A stretch of DNA of 64,000 nt from JAMLIN01 sp964509685 (GTDB taxonomy: Bacteria > Pseudomonadota > Gammaproteobacteria > Burkholderiales > Burkholderiaceae_E): contig CAZDYQ010000002.1 in NCBI GenBank assembly GCA_964509685.1, forward strand, positions 25,493-89,492, given 5' to 3'. Every line of letters begins with the position of its first letter. Within the stretch, counting starts at the first letter, position 1. The translations under genes were made by a program, and so were the position numbers. Of this stretch, positions 32,145 to 41,148 are shown piece by piece. The notes under the pieces were generated by a model. The model did not search any database and was not told the origin of the DNA. It saw only the letters and a program-made list of their open reading frames with translations.

Positions 32145-33290
32145 ATGCATTCCCTCGACAAGGACTATCCCCAGCTGCTGCTCGCGAGTCGCGACGGCCC
32201 CTGCCTGTCGCTCTACCAGCCGACGCATCGCGCCTTCCCCGAGCGCCAGCAGGATCCCATCCGCTACCGCAACCTGCTGAAGGACCTCGAGCAGTCCCTG
32301 CTGAAGCGATATCCGGGCGGCGACGTGGCTCCCCTGCTCGCGCCGCTGCGGGAGCTCGCCGAGGATGCCGAATTCTGGAACCGCCCCGCGGACGGCCTCG
32401 CCGTCCTGCGGTCGAAGGACCTCTTTCGCGTCTATCGCCTCCAGCGACCGGTGGCCCCCCTCGCCGTGGCGGCCGACAGCTTCCACACCAAGCCCCTGAT
32501 GCGCATCGTGCAGTCCGCCGATCGCTACCAGGTCCTCGGCCTCGATCGCCGCAAGGCGCGCCTGTTCGAGGGCAACCGGGACGGCCTGGAGGAGATCCCG
32601 CTGGCGAGCGAGGTGTCCGCCACGATCGAGGAGGCGCTCGACCGGGACATCGAGCGCGAGCGCGCCACGCGCTTCCATGGCCGGGCGGGCAGCGAGGCGA
32701 CCGCGCGCCAGGGCACCGACGTCCGGCAGGACTATCTCGAGGCCGAGGTCGAGGCGTTCTTTCGCGCCGTGGACCGCGGGGTGACGGAACATCATTCGCG
32801 CCCGAGCGGCATGCCGCTCATCCTGATGGCGCTGCCGGAGCACCAGGCGCGCTTTCGCCGGATCAGCGACAACCCTGCCCTGCTTCCGGCGGGCATCGAG
32901 CGCGATCCCGACTCGCTCACGCCCCAGGCGCTTCGAACCGAGGCCTGGACGCTGGTCCAGCCGCGCTACCTGGAACGGCTCGCCGGCCTCGTCGACCGCT
33001 ATCGCGCAGCCCATGCCAGGGGCCAGGCCACCGACCAGCTTCCGGATGCCGCGCGCGCCGCGGTGGACGGCCGCATCGCATGCCTGCTGCTCGAGGCGGA
33101 CCGCCAGCAGGCGGGGCGCCTCGTGCTCGAGACGGGCTCGATCGTTCCCGGCGACATCGACAACCCGCATCTCGACGACCTGTTCGACGACATCGGCGAA
33201 CAGGTCCTGCGGACCAGCGGCGAGGTGATCATCGTGCCGGCCGAGTCCATGCCGACCGACACCGGGCTCGCGGCGACCTACCGGTTCTGA
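32145..33290 (+). CDS. baeRF3-type (archaeo-eukaryotic release factor-like) protein
   Basis: 381 residues. It resembles the bacterial eRF1-like family often annotated baeRF3: the start LLLASRDGPCLSLYQPTHRA, then a central LGLDRRKARLFEGNRDGLEE and a C-terminal VDGRIACLLLEADRQQAGRL followed by a GEVIIVPAESMP segment. Proteins of this family are thought to act on stalled ribosomes or stress responses, but evidence is thin. No GGQ-type release-factor tripeptide is seen. The start at 32145 is preferred over the ATG at 32130 because GGAGG (32132-32136) lies at the right distance before it. It has no evident flagellar role and its upstream FNR-type box hints at low-oxygen control. Confidence 0.72.
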   Translation: MHSLDKDYPQLLLASRDGPCLSLYQPTHRAFPERQQDPIRYRNLLKDLEQSLLKRYPGGDVAPLLAPLRELAEDAEFWNRPADGLAVLRSKDLFRVYRLQRPVAPLAVAADSFHTKPLMRIVQSADRYQVLGLDRRKARLFEGNRDGLEEIPLASEVSATIEEALDRDIERERATRFHGRAGSEATARQGTDVRQDYLEAEVEAFFRAVDRGVTEHHSRPSGMPLILMALPEHQARFRRISDNPALLPAGIERDPDSLTPQALRTEAWTLVQPRYLERLAGLVDRYRAAHARGQATDQLPDAARAAVDGRIACLLLEADRQQAGRLVLETGSIVPGDIDNPHLDDLFDDIGEQVLRTSGEVIIVPAESMPTDTGLAATYRF

Positions 33291-33318
33291 GCCCGGCCGC
33301 CGACGGGCAGGTCCGCGC

Positions 33319-33639
33319 CTACACCTGCATGTTCATGATGTCGGTGTAGGCCGCCACCAGCCGGTTGCGCACCGTGAGGGCGGCCTGGAAGGAGACCTGG
33401 GCCTTCTGCATGGAGGCCATCGTCTCTTCCAGGCTGACCGAGGGGTCGCCGCCCTGGTAGGCCTTGATCATGGCCGTGGTCTCGTTCTGGACCTGGCTCA
33501 CCGACTTGAGGGCATCGTTCAGGGCCGTGCCGAAGCTCGCCTGCCCCGCGCCAGGCTGGGACTGGCGCAGGGCCTGGGCCTGGTTCCGTGACGCCGCCTG
33601 CAGCGCCTGCTGGAGCGCGCCTAGTGATCCGATTTCCAT
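33319..33639 (-). CDS. fliE: Hook-basal body protein FliE
   Basis: 106 residues. Links the MS-ring to the rod. The C-terminal half has MASMQKAQVSFQAALTVRNR followed by LVAAYTDIMNMQV, the FliE signature. It reads away from fliF, the same arrangement as in enterics, with a 164-base shared control region. It is the only leftward gene between 25.6 and 44.7 kb. Confidence 0.95.
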   Translation of the reverse strand: MEIGSLGALQQALQAASRNQAQALRQSQPGAGQASFGTALNDALKSVSQVQNETTAMIKAYQGGDPSVSLEETMASMQKAQVSFQAALTVRNRLVAAYTDIMNMQV

Positions 33640-33740
33640 GGTCGATGCTCCCTGGAGGGCATGGCGGCATTGTTGCAGCCGGCGCCCGGGGAGGGCCCGG
33701 AATAAGCGGGGCGCGGCGCCGCTAATTCGGGGCTTCGGGC

Positions 33741-33760
33741 CCTAAAGTTTTCCGCAGAAT
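33741..33760 (+). promoter_or_regulatory. CCTAAAGTTTTCC element upstream of fliF
   Basis: CCTAAAGTTT followed by TCCGCAGAAT, ending 43 bases before the fliF ATG. TAAAGTTT is a perfect sigma-28 -35, but 11 bases on the sequence is GTCTCGAC, a poor -10. A near-identical stretch lies before fliL. It is likely part of the early-operon promoter. Confidence 0.5.
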
Positions 33761-33803
33761 CGTCTCGACCCGCCAAGGAACACGGAACCGAGACGAAGAC
33801 GCG

Positions 33804-35450
33804 ATGGACACATCCCTTTCCGCACCGGCCGCCGGCACCTCCCCGCTCGGCGGCCTCGCCGCCCTGCCGGTCCGCCAGCTGCTGGTCCTGGTGTTCGGCA
33901 TCGCAGCGCTGGCCGCGGTGATCGCGGCCGCCTTCCTGTACTCGAAGGAGAGCGACTACCGGGTCCTCTTCGCCAACCTGGAGGACCGCGACGGCGGCGC
34001 GGTCGTGGCCGCCCTCACCCAGCTCGACGTGCCCTACCGATTCGCCGCCGGCGGCGGCGCGATCCTGGTACCGGCCGACCGGGTGCACGACGTGCGCCTG
34101 AAGCTCGCGGGCCAGGGGCTGCCGCGCGGCGGCACCGTCGGCTTCGAGATCCTCGACAGCCAGAAACTGGGCATGACCCAGTTCCAGGAGCGCCTGAACT
34201 TCCAGCGCGGGCTGGAGGGCGAGCTCGCGCGTTCGATCCAGTCGCTCGCCGCGGTGCGCTCCGCGCGCGTACACCTCGCCATGCCCAACAACACCGGCTT
34301 CGTGCGCAAGCGCCAGCTCCCGTCGGCATCCGTCCTGCTCAACCTGCACCCGGGCCGGGTGCTCGAGCGCGGCCAGGTCGCCGGCATCGTGAACCTCGTG
34401 GCGGCATCGGTGCCCGAGCTCACCCCGAGCCGGGTCAGCGTCATCGACCAGGACGGGATGCTGCTCTCGAACCGCGACGCCGCCGACCACGGGCTCGATT
34501 CCGCCCAGCTCGACTACGCGCGCCGCATCGAAGCCAGCTACATCGATCGGATCGTGGGCATCCTCGAGCCGATCGTCGGCAAGGGCAACGTGCGCGCCCA
34601 GGTGACGGCCGAAATCGACTTCACGCAGCAGGAATCGACCGCCGAGCTCTATCGTCCGAACCAGAACGGCGAGCCGGCCGCGATCCGCAGCCAGCAGGTG
34701 AGCATCGATCCCGCACCCGGCGCGGCCACGGCGCAGGGCATCCCGGGCGCCCTCAGCAACCAGCCGCCCGCGGCGGCCAGCGCCCCGGCCAACGGGCCCG
34801 CGCAGGAAACCGGCGCCGGCGCCCCCGAAGGTGCCGCGGCCGCTGGCCTCGCGCGTCGCGATTCGGTCACGAACTACGAGGTCGACAAGACGATCCGGGT
34901 GACCCGCAGCCCGACCGGCACCGTGAAGCGGCTCGCCGCCGCGGTCCTGATCGACTACCGGCACGGCGTCGATGCGGAGGGCAACCAGACGCAGGAGGCC
35001 CTCACGGCCGCCGAGCTCGAGAGCATCAACGCCCTGGTGCGCGAGGCGATCGGCTTCTCCGAGGCGCGAGGCGATTCGCTCAGCGTGCTGAATACGCCGT
35101 TCACCCGCGAGGAACTGCCGCCGCTGCCCGAGGTGCCACTCTGGAAGGATCCGCAGGTCATCGACACCGCGCGCGAGTTCGGCAAGCACATCGGCTTGCT
35201 GCTGCTGGGCCTCGCCACGATCCTGATGGTCATCCGCCCCGCGCTGCGAAGCCTGCGCTCGGCCAACCAGGCGAGCCCGGCGTCCCGCGTGCAGCAGGTC
35301 GTGGCCGACGATGTGGCGCTCCCGACGCCGGAATCGAAGCCGGCGCTCGGCGCGACGCCCAATGCCGATGTCCTGCAGCTCGCGCGCGAGAATCCCGGCA
35401 CCGTGGCGAGCGTGATCCGCAGCTGGGTTGCCACCGAGGAGCGCCACTAG
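33804..35450 (+). CDS. fliF: Flagellar MS-ring protein FliF
   Basis: 548 residues, typical size. Membrane ring and foundation of the basal body. The first membrane segment is near residues 27-50 (LLVLVFGIAALAAVIAAAFL), and the second near 450-475 (HIGLLLLGLATILMVI). Ring-building motifs include RLNFQRGLEGELARSIQSLA and SASVLLNLHPGRVLERGQVA. A Pro/Ala-rich periplasmic loop lies near 295-350. The C-terminal cytoplasmic tail that binds FliG is present. It is the first gene of fliFGHIJK, two bases before fliG. Confidence 0.97.
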   Translation: MDTSLSAPAAGTSPLGGLAALPVRQLLVLVFGIAALAAVIAAAFLYSKESDYRVLFANLEDRDGGAVVAALTQLDVPYRFAAGGGAILVPADRVHDVRLKLAGQGLPRGGTVGFEILDSQKLGMTQFQERLNFQRGLEGELARSIQSLAAVRSARVHLAMPNNTGFVRKRQLPSASVLLNLHPGRVLERGQVAGIVNLVAASVPELTPSRVSVIDQDGMLLSNRDAADHGLDSAQLDYARRIEASYIDRIVGILEPIVGKGNVRAQVTAEIDFTQQESTAELYRPNQNGEPAAIRSQQVSIDPAPGAATAQGIPGALSNQPPAAASAPANGPAQETGAGAPEGAAAAGLARRDSVTNYEVDKTIRVTRSPTGTVKRLAAAVLIDYRHGVDAEGNQTQEALTAAELESINALVREAIGFSEARGDSLSVLNTPFTREELPPLPEVPLWKDPQVIDTAREFGKHIGLLLLGLATILMVIRPALRSLRSANQASPASRVQQVVADDVALPTPESKPALGATPNADVLQLARENPGTVASVIRSWVATEERH

Positions 35451-35452
35451 CC

Positions 35453-36445
35453 ATGAGCGACGAGGGGATCAACGACGCCGCCGTCCTCCTGCTCGCGATG
35501 GGGGCGGACGCCGCATCGCAGGTGTTCAAGCACCTCACGCCCAAGGAGGCGCAGCGCCTCGGCGAGGCGATGGCGCAGATGAAGACCACCCGGCGCGACC
35601 GCGTCGAGGCCGTCCTCGAGCGGTTCAGGGCCGATGCGGAGGCCAACAGCCAGCTCGTCGAGAACACGGACGAGTACGTGCGCGCGGTACTGACCCAGGC
35701 GCTTGGCGAGGAGAAGGCCGGCCTGCTCATCGACCGCATCCTGCAGGGCGGCGATGTCTCGGGCATCGAAAGCCTCAAGTGGATGGACGCAGCCTCCGTT
35801 GCGGAGCTCGTACGCCACGAGCATCCCCAGATCGTGGCGTCCATCGTCGTGCATCTCGAGCGCGACCATGCGTCCGAGGTATTGCAGCACCTGCCCGAAC
35901 GCATGCGGGCGGACATCATGTATCGCATCGCGACGCTCGAGGGCATACAGCCGACAGCCCTGCGCGAACTCAACGAAGTCCTCGGCAAGCTGCTGAGCGG
36001 GACCGACCGGCTGAAGCGCACGAAGCTGGGCGGCACCAAGTCGGCCGCCGAGATCCTGAACTTCCTGGGCGGCGGCGCCGACGCCCAGGTGCTCGAGTGG
36101 ATCCGCGACCAGGACCCGGACATCGCCCAGAAGATCATGGACCAGATGTTCACCTTCGAGGACCTGCTGCAGGTGGACGACCGCGGCATCCAGGCCCTGC
36201 TCCGGGAAATCCAGAGCGATGCGCTCGTCATCGCACTGAAGGGAGCGGAACCCGAGCTGCGCGAGAAGATCTTCCGCAACATGAGCACGCGCGCCGCCGA
36301 GGCGCTGCGCGAGGACCTCGAGGCGAAGGGCCCGGTGAAGCTCTCCGAGGTCGAGGCCGAGCAGCGCGAGATCCTGAAGACGGTCCGCCGCCTCGTCGAC
36401 GAAGGACAGATGACGATCGGTACCGGCTCGGAAGCCTATGTCTAG
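35453..36445 (+). CDS. fliG: Flagellar motor switch protein FliG
   Basis: 330 residues. Rotor protein that meets the stator. The N-terminal FliF-binding part has MGADAASQVFKHLTPKEAQR; the middle domain has HEHPQIVASIVVHLERDHAS with EHPQ; and the C-terminal torque domain has REKIFRNMSTRAAEALREDL followed by EAKGPVKLSEVEAEQREIL, with the charged residues expected to contact MotA. The stop overlaps fliH by eight bases. Confidence 0.97.
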   Translation: MSDEGINDAAVLLLAMGADAASQVFKHLTPKEAQRLGEAMAQMKTTRRDRVEAVLERFRADAEANSQLVENTDEYVRAVLTQALGEEKAGLLIDRILQGGDVSGIESLKWMDAASVAELVRHEHPQIVASIVVHLERDHASEVLQHLPERMRADIMYRIATLEGIQPTALRELNEVLGKLLSGTDRLKRTKLGGTKSAAEILNFLGGGADAQVLEWIRDQDPDIAQKIMDQMFTFEDLLQVDDRGIQALLREIQSDALVIALKGAEPELREKIFRNMSTRAAEALREDLEAKGPVKLSEVEAEQREILKTVRRLVDEGQMTIGTGSEAYV

Positions 36446-37121
36446 CCGGATCATCGCGGCCGATCGGCTCGGCTCGGTCCTGCCGTTCCGCCTCGCCGTC
36501 CTCGGTCGCGAAGCCGCGATGCCGGCCTCGTCGGCCGCCGTCGAGACGCCGCAGGAGTCGCTCGAGGCGGTCCGGGCGGCGGCCTTCGAGGAGGGCCGCC
36601 GGCAGGGACGGGAGGAGGGGCTCGCGGAAGCGGCCCGAGCGCGCGAGGAGGAAGAACGGGCCAGCGCCGGTTCGCTCGCGCAACGCGTCGAGGCGATCGT
36701 CACCGACTTCGACCAGTCACTCGCAGCGCTCGAGGAGTCGCTTGCCAACCGGATGCTCGGGCTGTCGCTGCAGATGGCCGCCCAGGTGGTGCGCACGCAT
36801 GTCGACACGCGGCCCGATGCGGTCCTGCCGCCATTGAGGGAGGCGATCGCCGATGTGCTCGCCGAGGCGCGGCGGATCGTACTGCGCATCGCGCCGGCCG
36901 ACGAAGCCGTCGTGCGCGAGGCGCTCGGTGAACTCGTCGCGAACGGTCGCTGCGACTTGCGCGTGGACATGTCCGTGCGCCCGGGCGGCTGCCTCGTCGA
37001 CTCCCCGATGGCGGCGATCGATGCCACCCTCGAGACGCGTTGGCGCCACGTGCTGGCCGCGATCGGCGAGGGCGCCCCCGAGCAGCTCGGCGATGCCCCG
37101 GAGTTCCGCGTCGATGACTGA
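36438..37121 (+). CDS. fliH: Export ATPase regulator FliH
   Basis: 227 residues. Binds FliI and couples it to the export gate. It has the Glu/Arg-rich GRRQGREEGLAEAARAREEE stretch (about 50-80), a coiled-coil candidate, and a C-terminal half with LGLSLQMAAQVVRTHVDTRP typical of FliH. It lies between fliG and fliI with overlaps on both sides. Confidence 0.92.
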   Translation: MSSRIIAADRLGSVLPFRLAVLGREAAMPASSAAVETPQESLEAVRAAAFEEGRRQGREEGLAEAARAREEEERASAGSLAQRVEAIVTDFDQSLAALEESLANRMLGLSLQMAAQVVRTHVDTRPDAVLPPLREAIADVLAEARRIVLRIAPADEAVVREALGELVANGRCDLRVDMSVRPGGCLVDSPMAAIDATLETRWRHVLAAIGEGAPEQLGDAPEFRVDD

Positions 37122-38592
37122 GCGCTTCGCCTCGCCCCTGCGACGGGATGCGGCGCGCTGGTCGCGCTGGTTCGACAATCTCGACGAGATGCTCCGGTCC
37201 GCCCGGCCGATCCGCCAGGAAGGAAGGCTCGCGCGTGCCGCCGGGCTCGTCGTGGAGGCGACCGGCCTCAAGCTGCCGCTCGGCAGCGTCTGCGTGATCG
37301 AGCCCGAGCATCATGCCGGCGGTCCCGGCGGCGGCGTCGAGGCCGAGGTGGTCGGCTTCGGCGAGGACCGGCTGCTCCTGATGCCGGCCACGCCGACGCT
37401 CGGCCTTTCCCCTGGGGCGATCGTGCGGCCGCTGGAGCGCCCCGTGCGCGCGCCCACGCTCGGGCATCCCTCGCATCCCTGGCGCCGCGCGACCGACCGG
37501 ATGCGGCGGCTGCCCATGGGCCCGGGACTGCTCGGCCGAGTGCTCGATGCGCGGGGCCGGCCCCTGGACGGCCTCGGCCCCATCCTGCGCGCCGAAGCCT
37601 TGCCCATCCATGCGCGTCCGATCAACGCGATGGAGCGCGACCCGATCCGGGAGCCCCTCGATACCGGTGTACGGGCGATCAACGCGATGCTCACCGTGGG
37701 ACGCGGCCAGCGCCTCGGCCTGTTCGCCGGCCCGGGCGTGGGCAAGAGCGTTCTCCTGGGCATGATGGCGCGCTATACCCGCGCGGACGTCATCGTGGTC
37801 GGGCTCGTGGGCGAGCGCGGCCGCGAGGTCAAGGAGTTCCTCGAGGACATCCTGGGCGACGAGGGCCGTCGGCGCTCGGTCGTGGTGGCGGCCCCGGCGG
37901 ACGAGCCGCCGCTCCTCCGGATGCAGGCCGCCAACTACGCGACCGCGATCGCCGAGCATTTTCGCGACGAGGGCAAGCACGTGCTCCTGCTCATGGATTC
38001 GCTCACGCGCTTCGCAATGGCGGCTCGCGAGGTCGCGCTCGCGATCGGCGAACCGCCCGCGACCAAGGGCTACCCGCCTTCCGTCTTCGCCCGGCTGCCG
38101 CAGCTCGTCGAACGCAGCGGCAACGGCCCGCGCGGCGGCGGATCGATCACCGCCTTCTACACCGTGCTCACCGAGGGCGAGGACGCGAACGACCCCGTCG
38201 GCGAAGCCGCCCGCTCGTTCCTCGACGGGCACTTCGTCCTCTCGCGGCGGCTCGCGGAGGCCGGTCACTTCCCGGCGATCGACATCGAGCAGTCCATCTC
38301 GCGCGTCGCCACCGCCGTCACCGACCCGCACCACCAGGCGCTGGCCCGCGCCGTACGCGGCGCATGGGCCACCTACCAGCAGAATCGCGACCTGATCGCG
38401 GTGGGCGCCTACATGCCCGGATCGGACCCGGAGATCGACCGCGCCATCTCGGTGGCGCCCGCAATCGGGCGCTTCCTGCGCCAGGACCGCTCGGCGCAGT
38501 GCGACTTCCAGTCGTCGCTCGCCGCCCTCGCCGGGCTCGGCATCGAACCCGATCGACATGCACCTGACCTGACCGAAGAGGCAAGCACGTGA
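37114..38592 (+). CDS. fliI: Flagellar export ATPase FliI
   Basis: 492 residues. Hexameric ATPase related to the F1 beta subunit. Walker A is GLFAGPGVGKSVLLG near residues 203-217, and Walker B is VLLLMDSLTRFAMAAREV. The signature ATKGYPPSVFARLPQLVERS follows. The start MTERFASPL overlaps fliH by eight bases; the open frame reaches further upstream but is then fliH in another frame. The stop overlaps fliJ by four bases (GTGA). Confidence 0.97.
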   Translation: MTERFASPLRRDAARWSRWFDNLDEMLRSARPIRQEGRLARAAGLVVEATGLKLPLGSVCVIEPEHHAGGPGGGVEAEVVGFGEDRLLLMPATPTLGLSPGAIVRPLERPVRAPTLGHPSHPWRRATDRMRRLPMGPGLLGRVLDARGRPLDGLGPILRAEALPIHARPINAMERDPIREPLDTGVRAINAMLTVGRGQRLGLFAGPGVGKSVLLGMMARYTRADVIVVGLVGERGREVKEFLEDILGDEGRRRSVVVAAPADEPPLLRMQAANYATAIAEHFRDEGKHVLLLMDSLTRFAMAAREVALAIGEPPATKGYPPSVFARLPQLVERSGNGPRGGGSITAFYTVLTEGEDANDPVGEAARSFLDGHFVLSRRLAEAGHFPAIDIEQSISRVATAVTDPHHQALARAVRGAWATYQQNRDLIAVGAYMPGSDPEIDRAISVAPAIGRFLRQDRSAQCDFQSSLAALAGLGIEPDRHAPDLTEEAST

Positions 38593-39035
38593 AGCCAGCT
38601 GTGCTCGAGAAACTCATCGAGATGGCCGACCGCAATCGCGATCTGGCCGCCACCCGCCGCGCCCGCGCCGAACAGGCCCGCGCGAAGGCGAGCGGCACGC
38701 TGCAGTCGCTGGAGCAGTATCGCCAGGGCCATCGGGACAACCGTCGCGCCGCCCTGGGAGCCCTGCCGGGCGCCAGCGGCCTGGCGGTACACGCGCGATT
38801 CGGCGGCAAGCTCGACGAGGCGATCGAGGCCCAGCGCGCGCAGTGCCTGGATCTCGAGCGATCCGTCGATGCGCGATCGGAAGAGTTGCGCAAGGCGCAT
38901 GCGCGACTGCAGGCCCTGCGCGCGCTGGAGCAGCGCCGCGAGCGCGCGCGCCGACGCCGCGAGGATGCCGCCGAACAGCACGCCCAGGACGATCTCGCGT
39001 CCGGCCGCCATCCTCGCGTGAGGCCCGGGCGATGA
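38589..39035 (+). CDS. fliJ: Flagellar export chaperone FliJ
   Basis: 148 residues, rich in Arg, Ala, Glu and Gln, almost entirely helical and coiled-coil in character. Stimulates export and escorts chaperones to FlhA. It starts with GTG inside the fliI stop and ends in an ATGA overlap with fliK. Conservation is low, as usual for FliJ; position and composition support the call. Confidence 0.87.
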   Translation: MKPAVLEKLIEMADRNRDLAATRRARAEQARAKASGTLQSLEQYRQGHRDNRRAALGALPGASGLAVHARFGGKLDEAIEAQRAQCLDLERSVDARSEELRKAHARLQALRALEQRRERARRRREDAAEQHAQDDLASGRHPRVRPGR

Positions 39036-40444
39036 ATCCGCTGTCGGCGATGCCCCTCCCGGTGCCCGAGCTGGCGCCCGGCCCGCAGGCCGGGAGCGGG
39101 AAAGGGGACGGCGAGTCGGGCGACGGGTTCGCGGACGTGCTGCAGCGGGCGACCGGCCACCGGCAGTCGGATTCCGCGAAGGGCACGCGCGAGGACCGCG
39201 CCGGATCGGCGCGGGCGAAGCCGGCTGGCACCGAATCCGCGATGGAAGAACCTCCGGGCGCTTCCGATGCCGTGGCGCCGGAAGGCGGCCCGGCACGAGC
39301 GCGGCCGGAGCGCCTTTCCCGGGAACGGGAGAAGGCGCAGGCCGAGGTCCCGATGATCCCGCTCGGGCTGGCGCCGGGCCCCATGCCCGCCCCCTCCCCC
39401 GTCGTCGCGGAAGCCACCACGCCCGAGCTGGGCGACACGCCGGATGCCGACCTGGGTGACGCCCTGGCAGCGGGTCGCGCGGCCCCGGCGCGGCCGGGCG
39501 ATGCGACGCGCAGGACCTTCGGGCCCGCCGGGGAAATCGCGGGCGAGGACGCTCGCGACGATGGCGACGGACGCATGGCCGACGCCTCGAGCCCGGTGGA
39601 CGCGGAGGCGGCCGCCACCCCGCCCGGAAGGGTCGCGACCACCCCCGCCACGCCGCCCGAGCCCGGTACCGGCGCGGCTGCCGGAGCCCTCGAAGGCGTG
39701 GGTCGCGCCACGCGCCGTCCCACGGCGGCCGGGCGGACCGGCCCGAGGCTGGCGGCCACGGACGCCGCCCCGACCTCCGGTGTCGCGGCCACCCGCACGG
39801 GCGCCGCCGCGCGCGGTGGACCGGCGCTGCCCGCGGCGCCGGCACCGACCGAGGTGCAGGCCATGTCGGCGCGCGCATCGATGGCGCTCGAGCCGTCGGG
39901 CCACACGCCCGGGATCGAAGGCCCCACCGGCGCTTCGGCTTCGGGGGACATCGCCACCGCGACCCCGGGTGTGCCGGCATCGCCTGCGAATCCGGGAGCC
40001 CCTCGCGCGGTCGCCCTGCCAGTCGCGGCGCCGGTGTTCTCCCCGGCCTTCCCGCAGGCGCTCGGCCAGCAGCTCGTCATGGCGCTGCGCATGGATCTGG
40101 ACCAGGCCGAGCTCATCCTCTCCCCGGCCGAACTCGGCCCAGTGCGCGTCGAGCTCAGCCTCGACGGCAACGCCGCCAGCGTGCACTTCACCGCGCCGAA
40201 CCCCGACACCCGGCAGGCGCTGGAGCGGTCGCTTGCCGACCTGGGGGCGCTGCTGGCGGAGCAGGGCCTGTCGCTGGCCGACACCCACGTCGGCCCGGGA
40301 TTCCATCGCGAGCACGACGGGAGCCCGGCCGATGGGGCGCCGCCACGGCGATCCGCCCAGCGGCCCGTCGCGACCGTCGACGGGCCGGCCCGGCCGCTCG
40401 GCCTGAACCGACGGCCGGACGCGCTGGTCGACCTCTTCGCCTGA
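39032..40444 (+). CDS. fliK: Hook-length control protein FliK
   Basis: 470 residues. Exported ruler that measures the hook and triggers the FlhB switch. The first 330 residues are low-complexity, rich in Pro, Ala, Gly and Arg. The C-terminal domain (about 335-430) has the conserved LILSPAELGPVRVELSLDGN and TRQALERSLADLGALLAEQG. The ATG lies in the fliJ stop. The N-terminal composition is extreme even for FliK, which is explained by the high GC content. Confidence 0.92.
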   Translation: MNPLSAMPLPVPELAPGPQAGSGKGDGESGDGFADVLQRATGHRQSDSAKGTREDRAGSARAKPAGTESAMEEPPGASDAVAPEGGPARARPERLSREREKAQAEVPMIPLGLAPGPMPAPSPVVAEATTPELGDTPDADLGDALAAGRAAPARPGDATRRTFGPAGEIAGEDARDDGDGRMADASSPVDAEAAATPPGRVATTPATPPEPGTGAAAGALEGVGRATRRPTAAGRTGPRLAATDAAPTSGVAATRTGAAARGGPALPAAPAPTEVQAMSARASMALEPSGHTPGIEGPTGASASGDIATATPGVPASPANPGAPRAVALPVAAPVFSPAFPQALGQQLVMALRMDLDQAELILSPAELGPVRVELSLDGNAASVHFTAPNPDTRQALERSLADLGALLAEQGLSLADTHVGPGFHREHDGSPADGAPPRRSAQRPVATVDGPARPLGLNRRPDALVDLFA

Positions 40445-40489
40445 TTCGAAAAGCGCCGGCCCGCCTCCCCTTATCCCGCGTCCGGGAAA

Positions 40490-40510
40490 CCTCAAGTTTT
40501 CCCAGAATGC
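40490..40510 (+). promoter_or_regulatory. CCTCAAGTTTTCC element upstream of fliL
   Basis: CCTCAAGTTTTCC followed by CAGAATGC, nearly the same as the element before fliF. It lies 64 bases before the chosen fliL ATG. No sigma-28 -10 follows at 11 bases. It suggests fliLMNOPQR has its own promoter rather than relying on read-through from fliK. Confidence 0.5.
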
Positions 40511-40574
40511 CTTCATGCGCCCGCCGGCTGCGGCGGGCGGGTGAATGCGTGGCATGCGCCAGCACGGAGCGGAC

Positions 40575-41141
40575 ATGGCAGAGGAAAAGACCGAAGCACC
40601 CGCAAGCAAGGGGAAGGGACTGAAGATCGCGCTCGTCGCCATGGCGATGGTCCTGGTTGCCGGGATCGCCGGCGGCGCCGCCTGGTACTTCGCCTCGAGC
40701 GGCGCCGCGGCGGCGACCGCCACGGCCGACGCCTCCTCGAAGAAATCGCGCAGGCCGGGCGAAGCACGCATCTTCGTGCCGATGGACCAGTTCGTGGTCA
40801 ACCTCAGCGACGCCAATCTCGATCGCTACGCGCAGGTCGCGGTGGTCCTCGAAGTCTCCGACTCTCCCGTCGAGACCCGGCTCAAGGCGTCGATGCCGGC
40901 GGTGCGCAACGCGATCCTGCTGCTGCTCAGCTCGCGGTCGGCGTCGGAGCTGCTGACGCTCGAGGGCAAGGAGCAGCTCGCGATCGACATCGCGCTCGCG
41001 GCACGCGCCGTCCTCGAGGACGAGACGCCCCCGCGGCCGACCACCGCCGCCGAGCGCGAGGCCCAGGGCGCCCGCGGCTTCGACGACGTCGATACCGGCC
41101 CCATCGCGGCGGTGCACTTCTCGCAGTTCATCGTCCAGTAG
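40575..41141 (+). CDS. fliL: Flagellar basal body-associated protein FliL
   Basis: 188 residues. Inner-membrane protein near the stators. One membrane segment (about residues 17-38, LKIALVAMAMVLVAGIAGGA). The periplasmic domain has PMDQFVVNLSDANLDRYAQV and LLLSSRSASELLTLEGKEQL. The ATG at 40575 has a GGAGCGG ribosome site; an in-frame ATG ten codons earlier does not. Confidence 0.93.
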   Translation: MAEEKTEAPASKGKGLKIALVAMAMVLVAGIAGGAAWYFASSGAAAATATADASSKKSRRPGEARIFVPMDQFVVNLSDANLDRYAQVAVVLEVSDSPVETRLKASMPAVRNAILLLLSSRSASELLTLEGKEQLAIDIALAARAVLEDETPPRPTTAAEREAQGARGFDDVDTGPIAAVHFSQFIVQ

Positions 41142-41148
41142 GCAACCC

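Noticed and set aside
33319..33803. fliE reading opposite to fliF as an oddity
   Set aside because: The same divergent arrangement is found in enteric bacteria, so it is ordinary.
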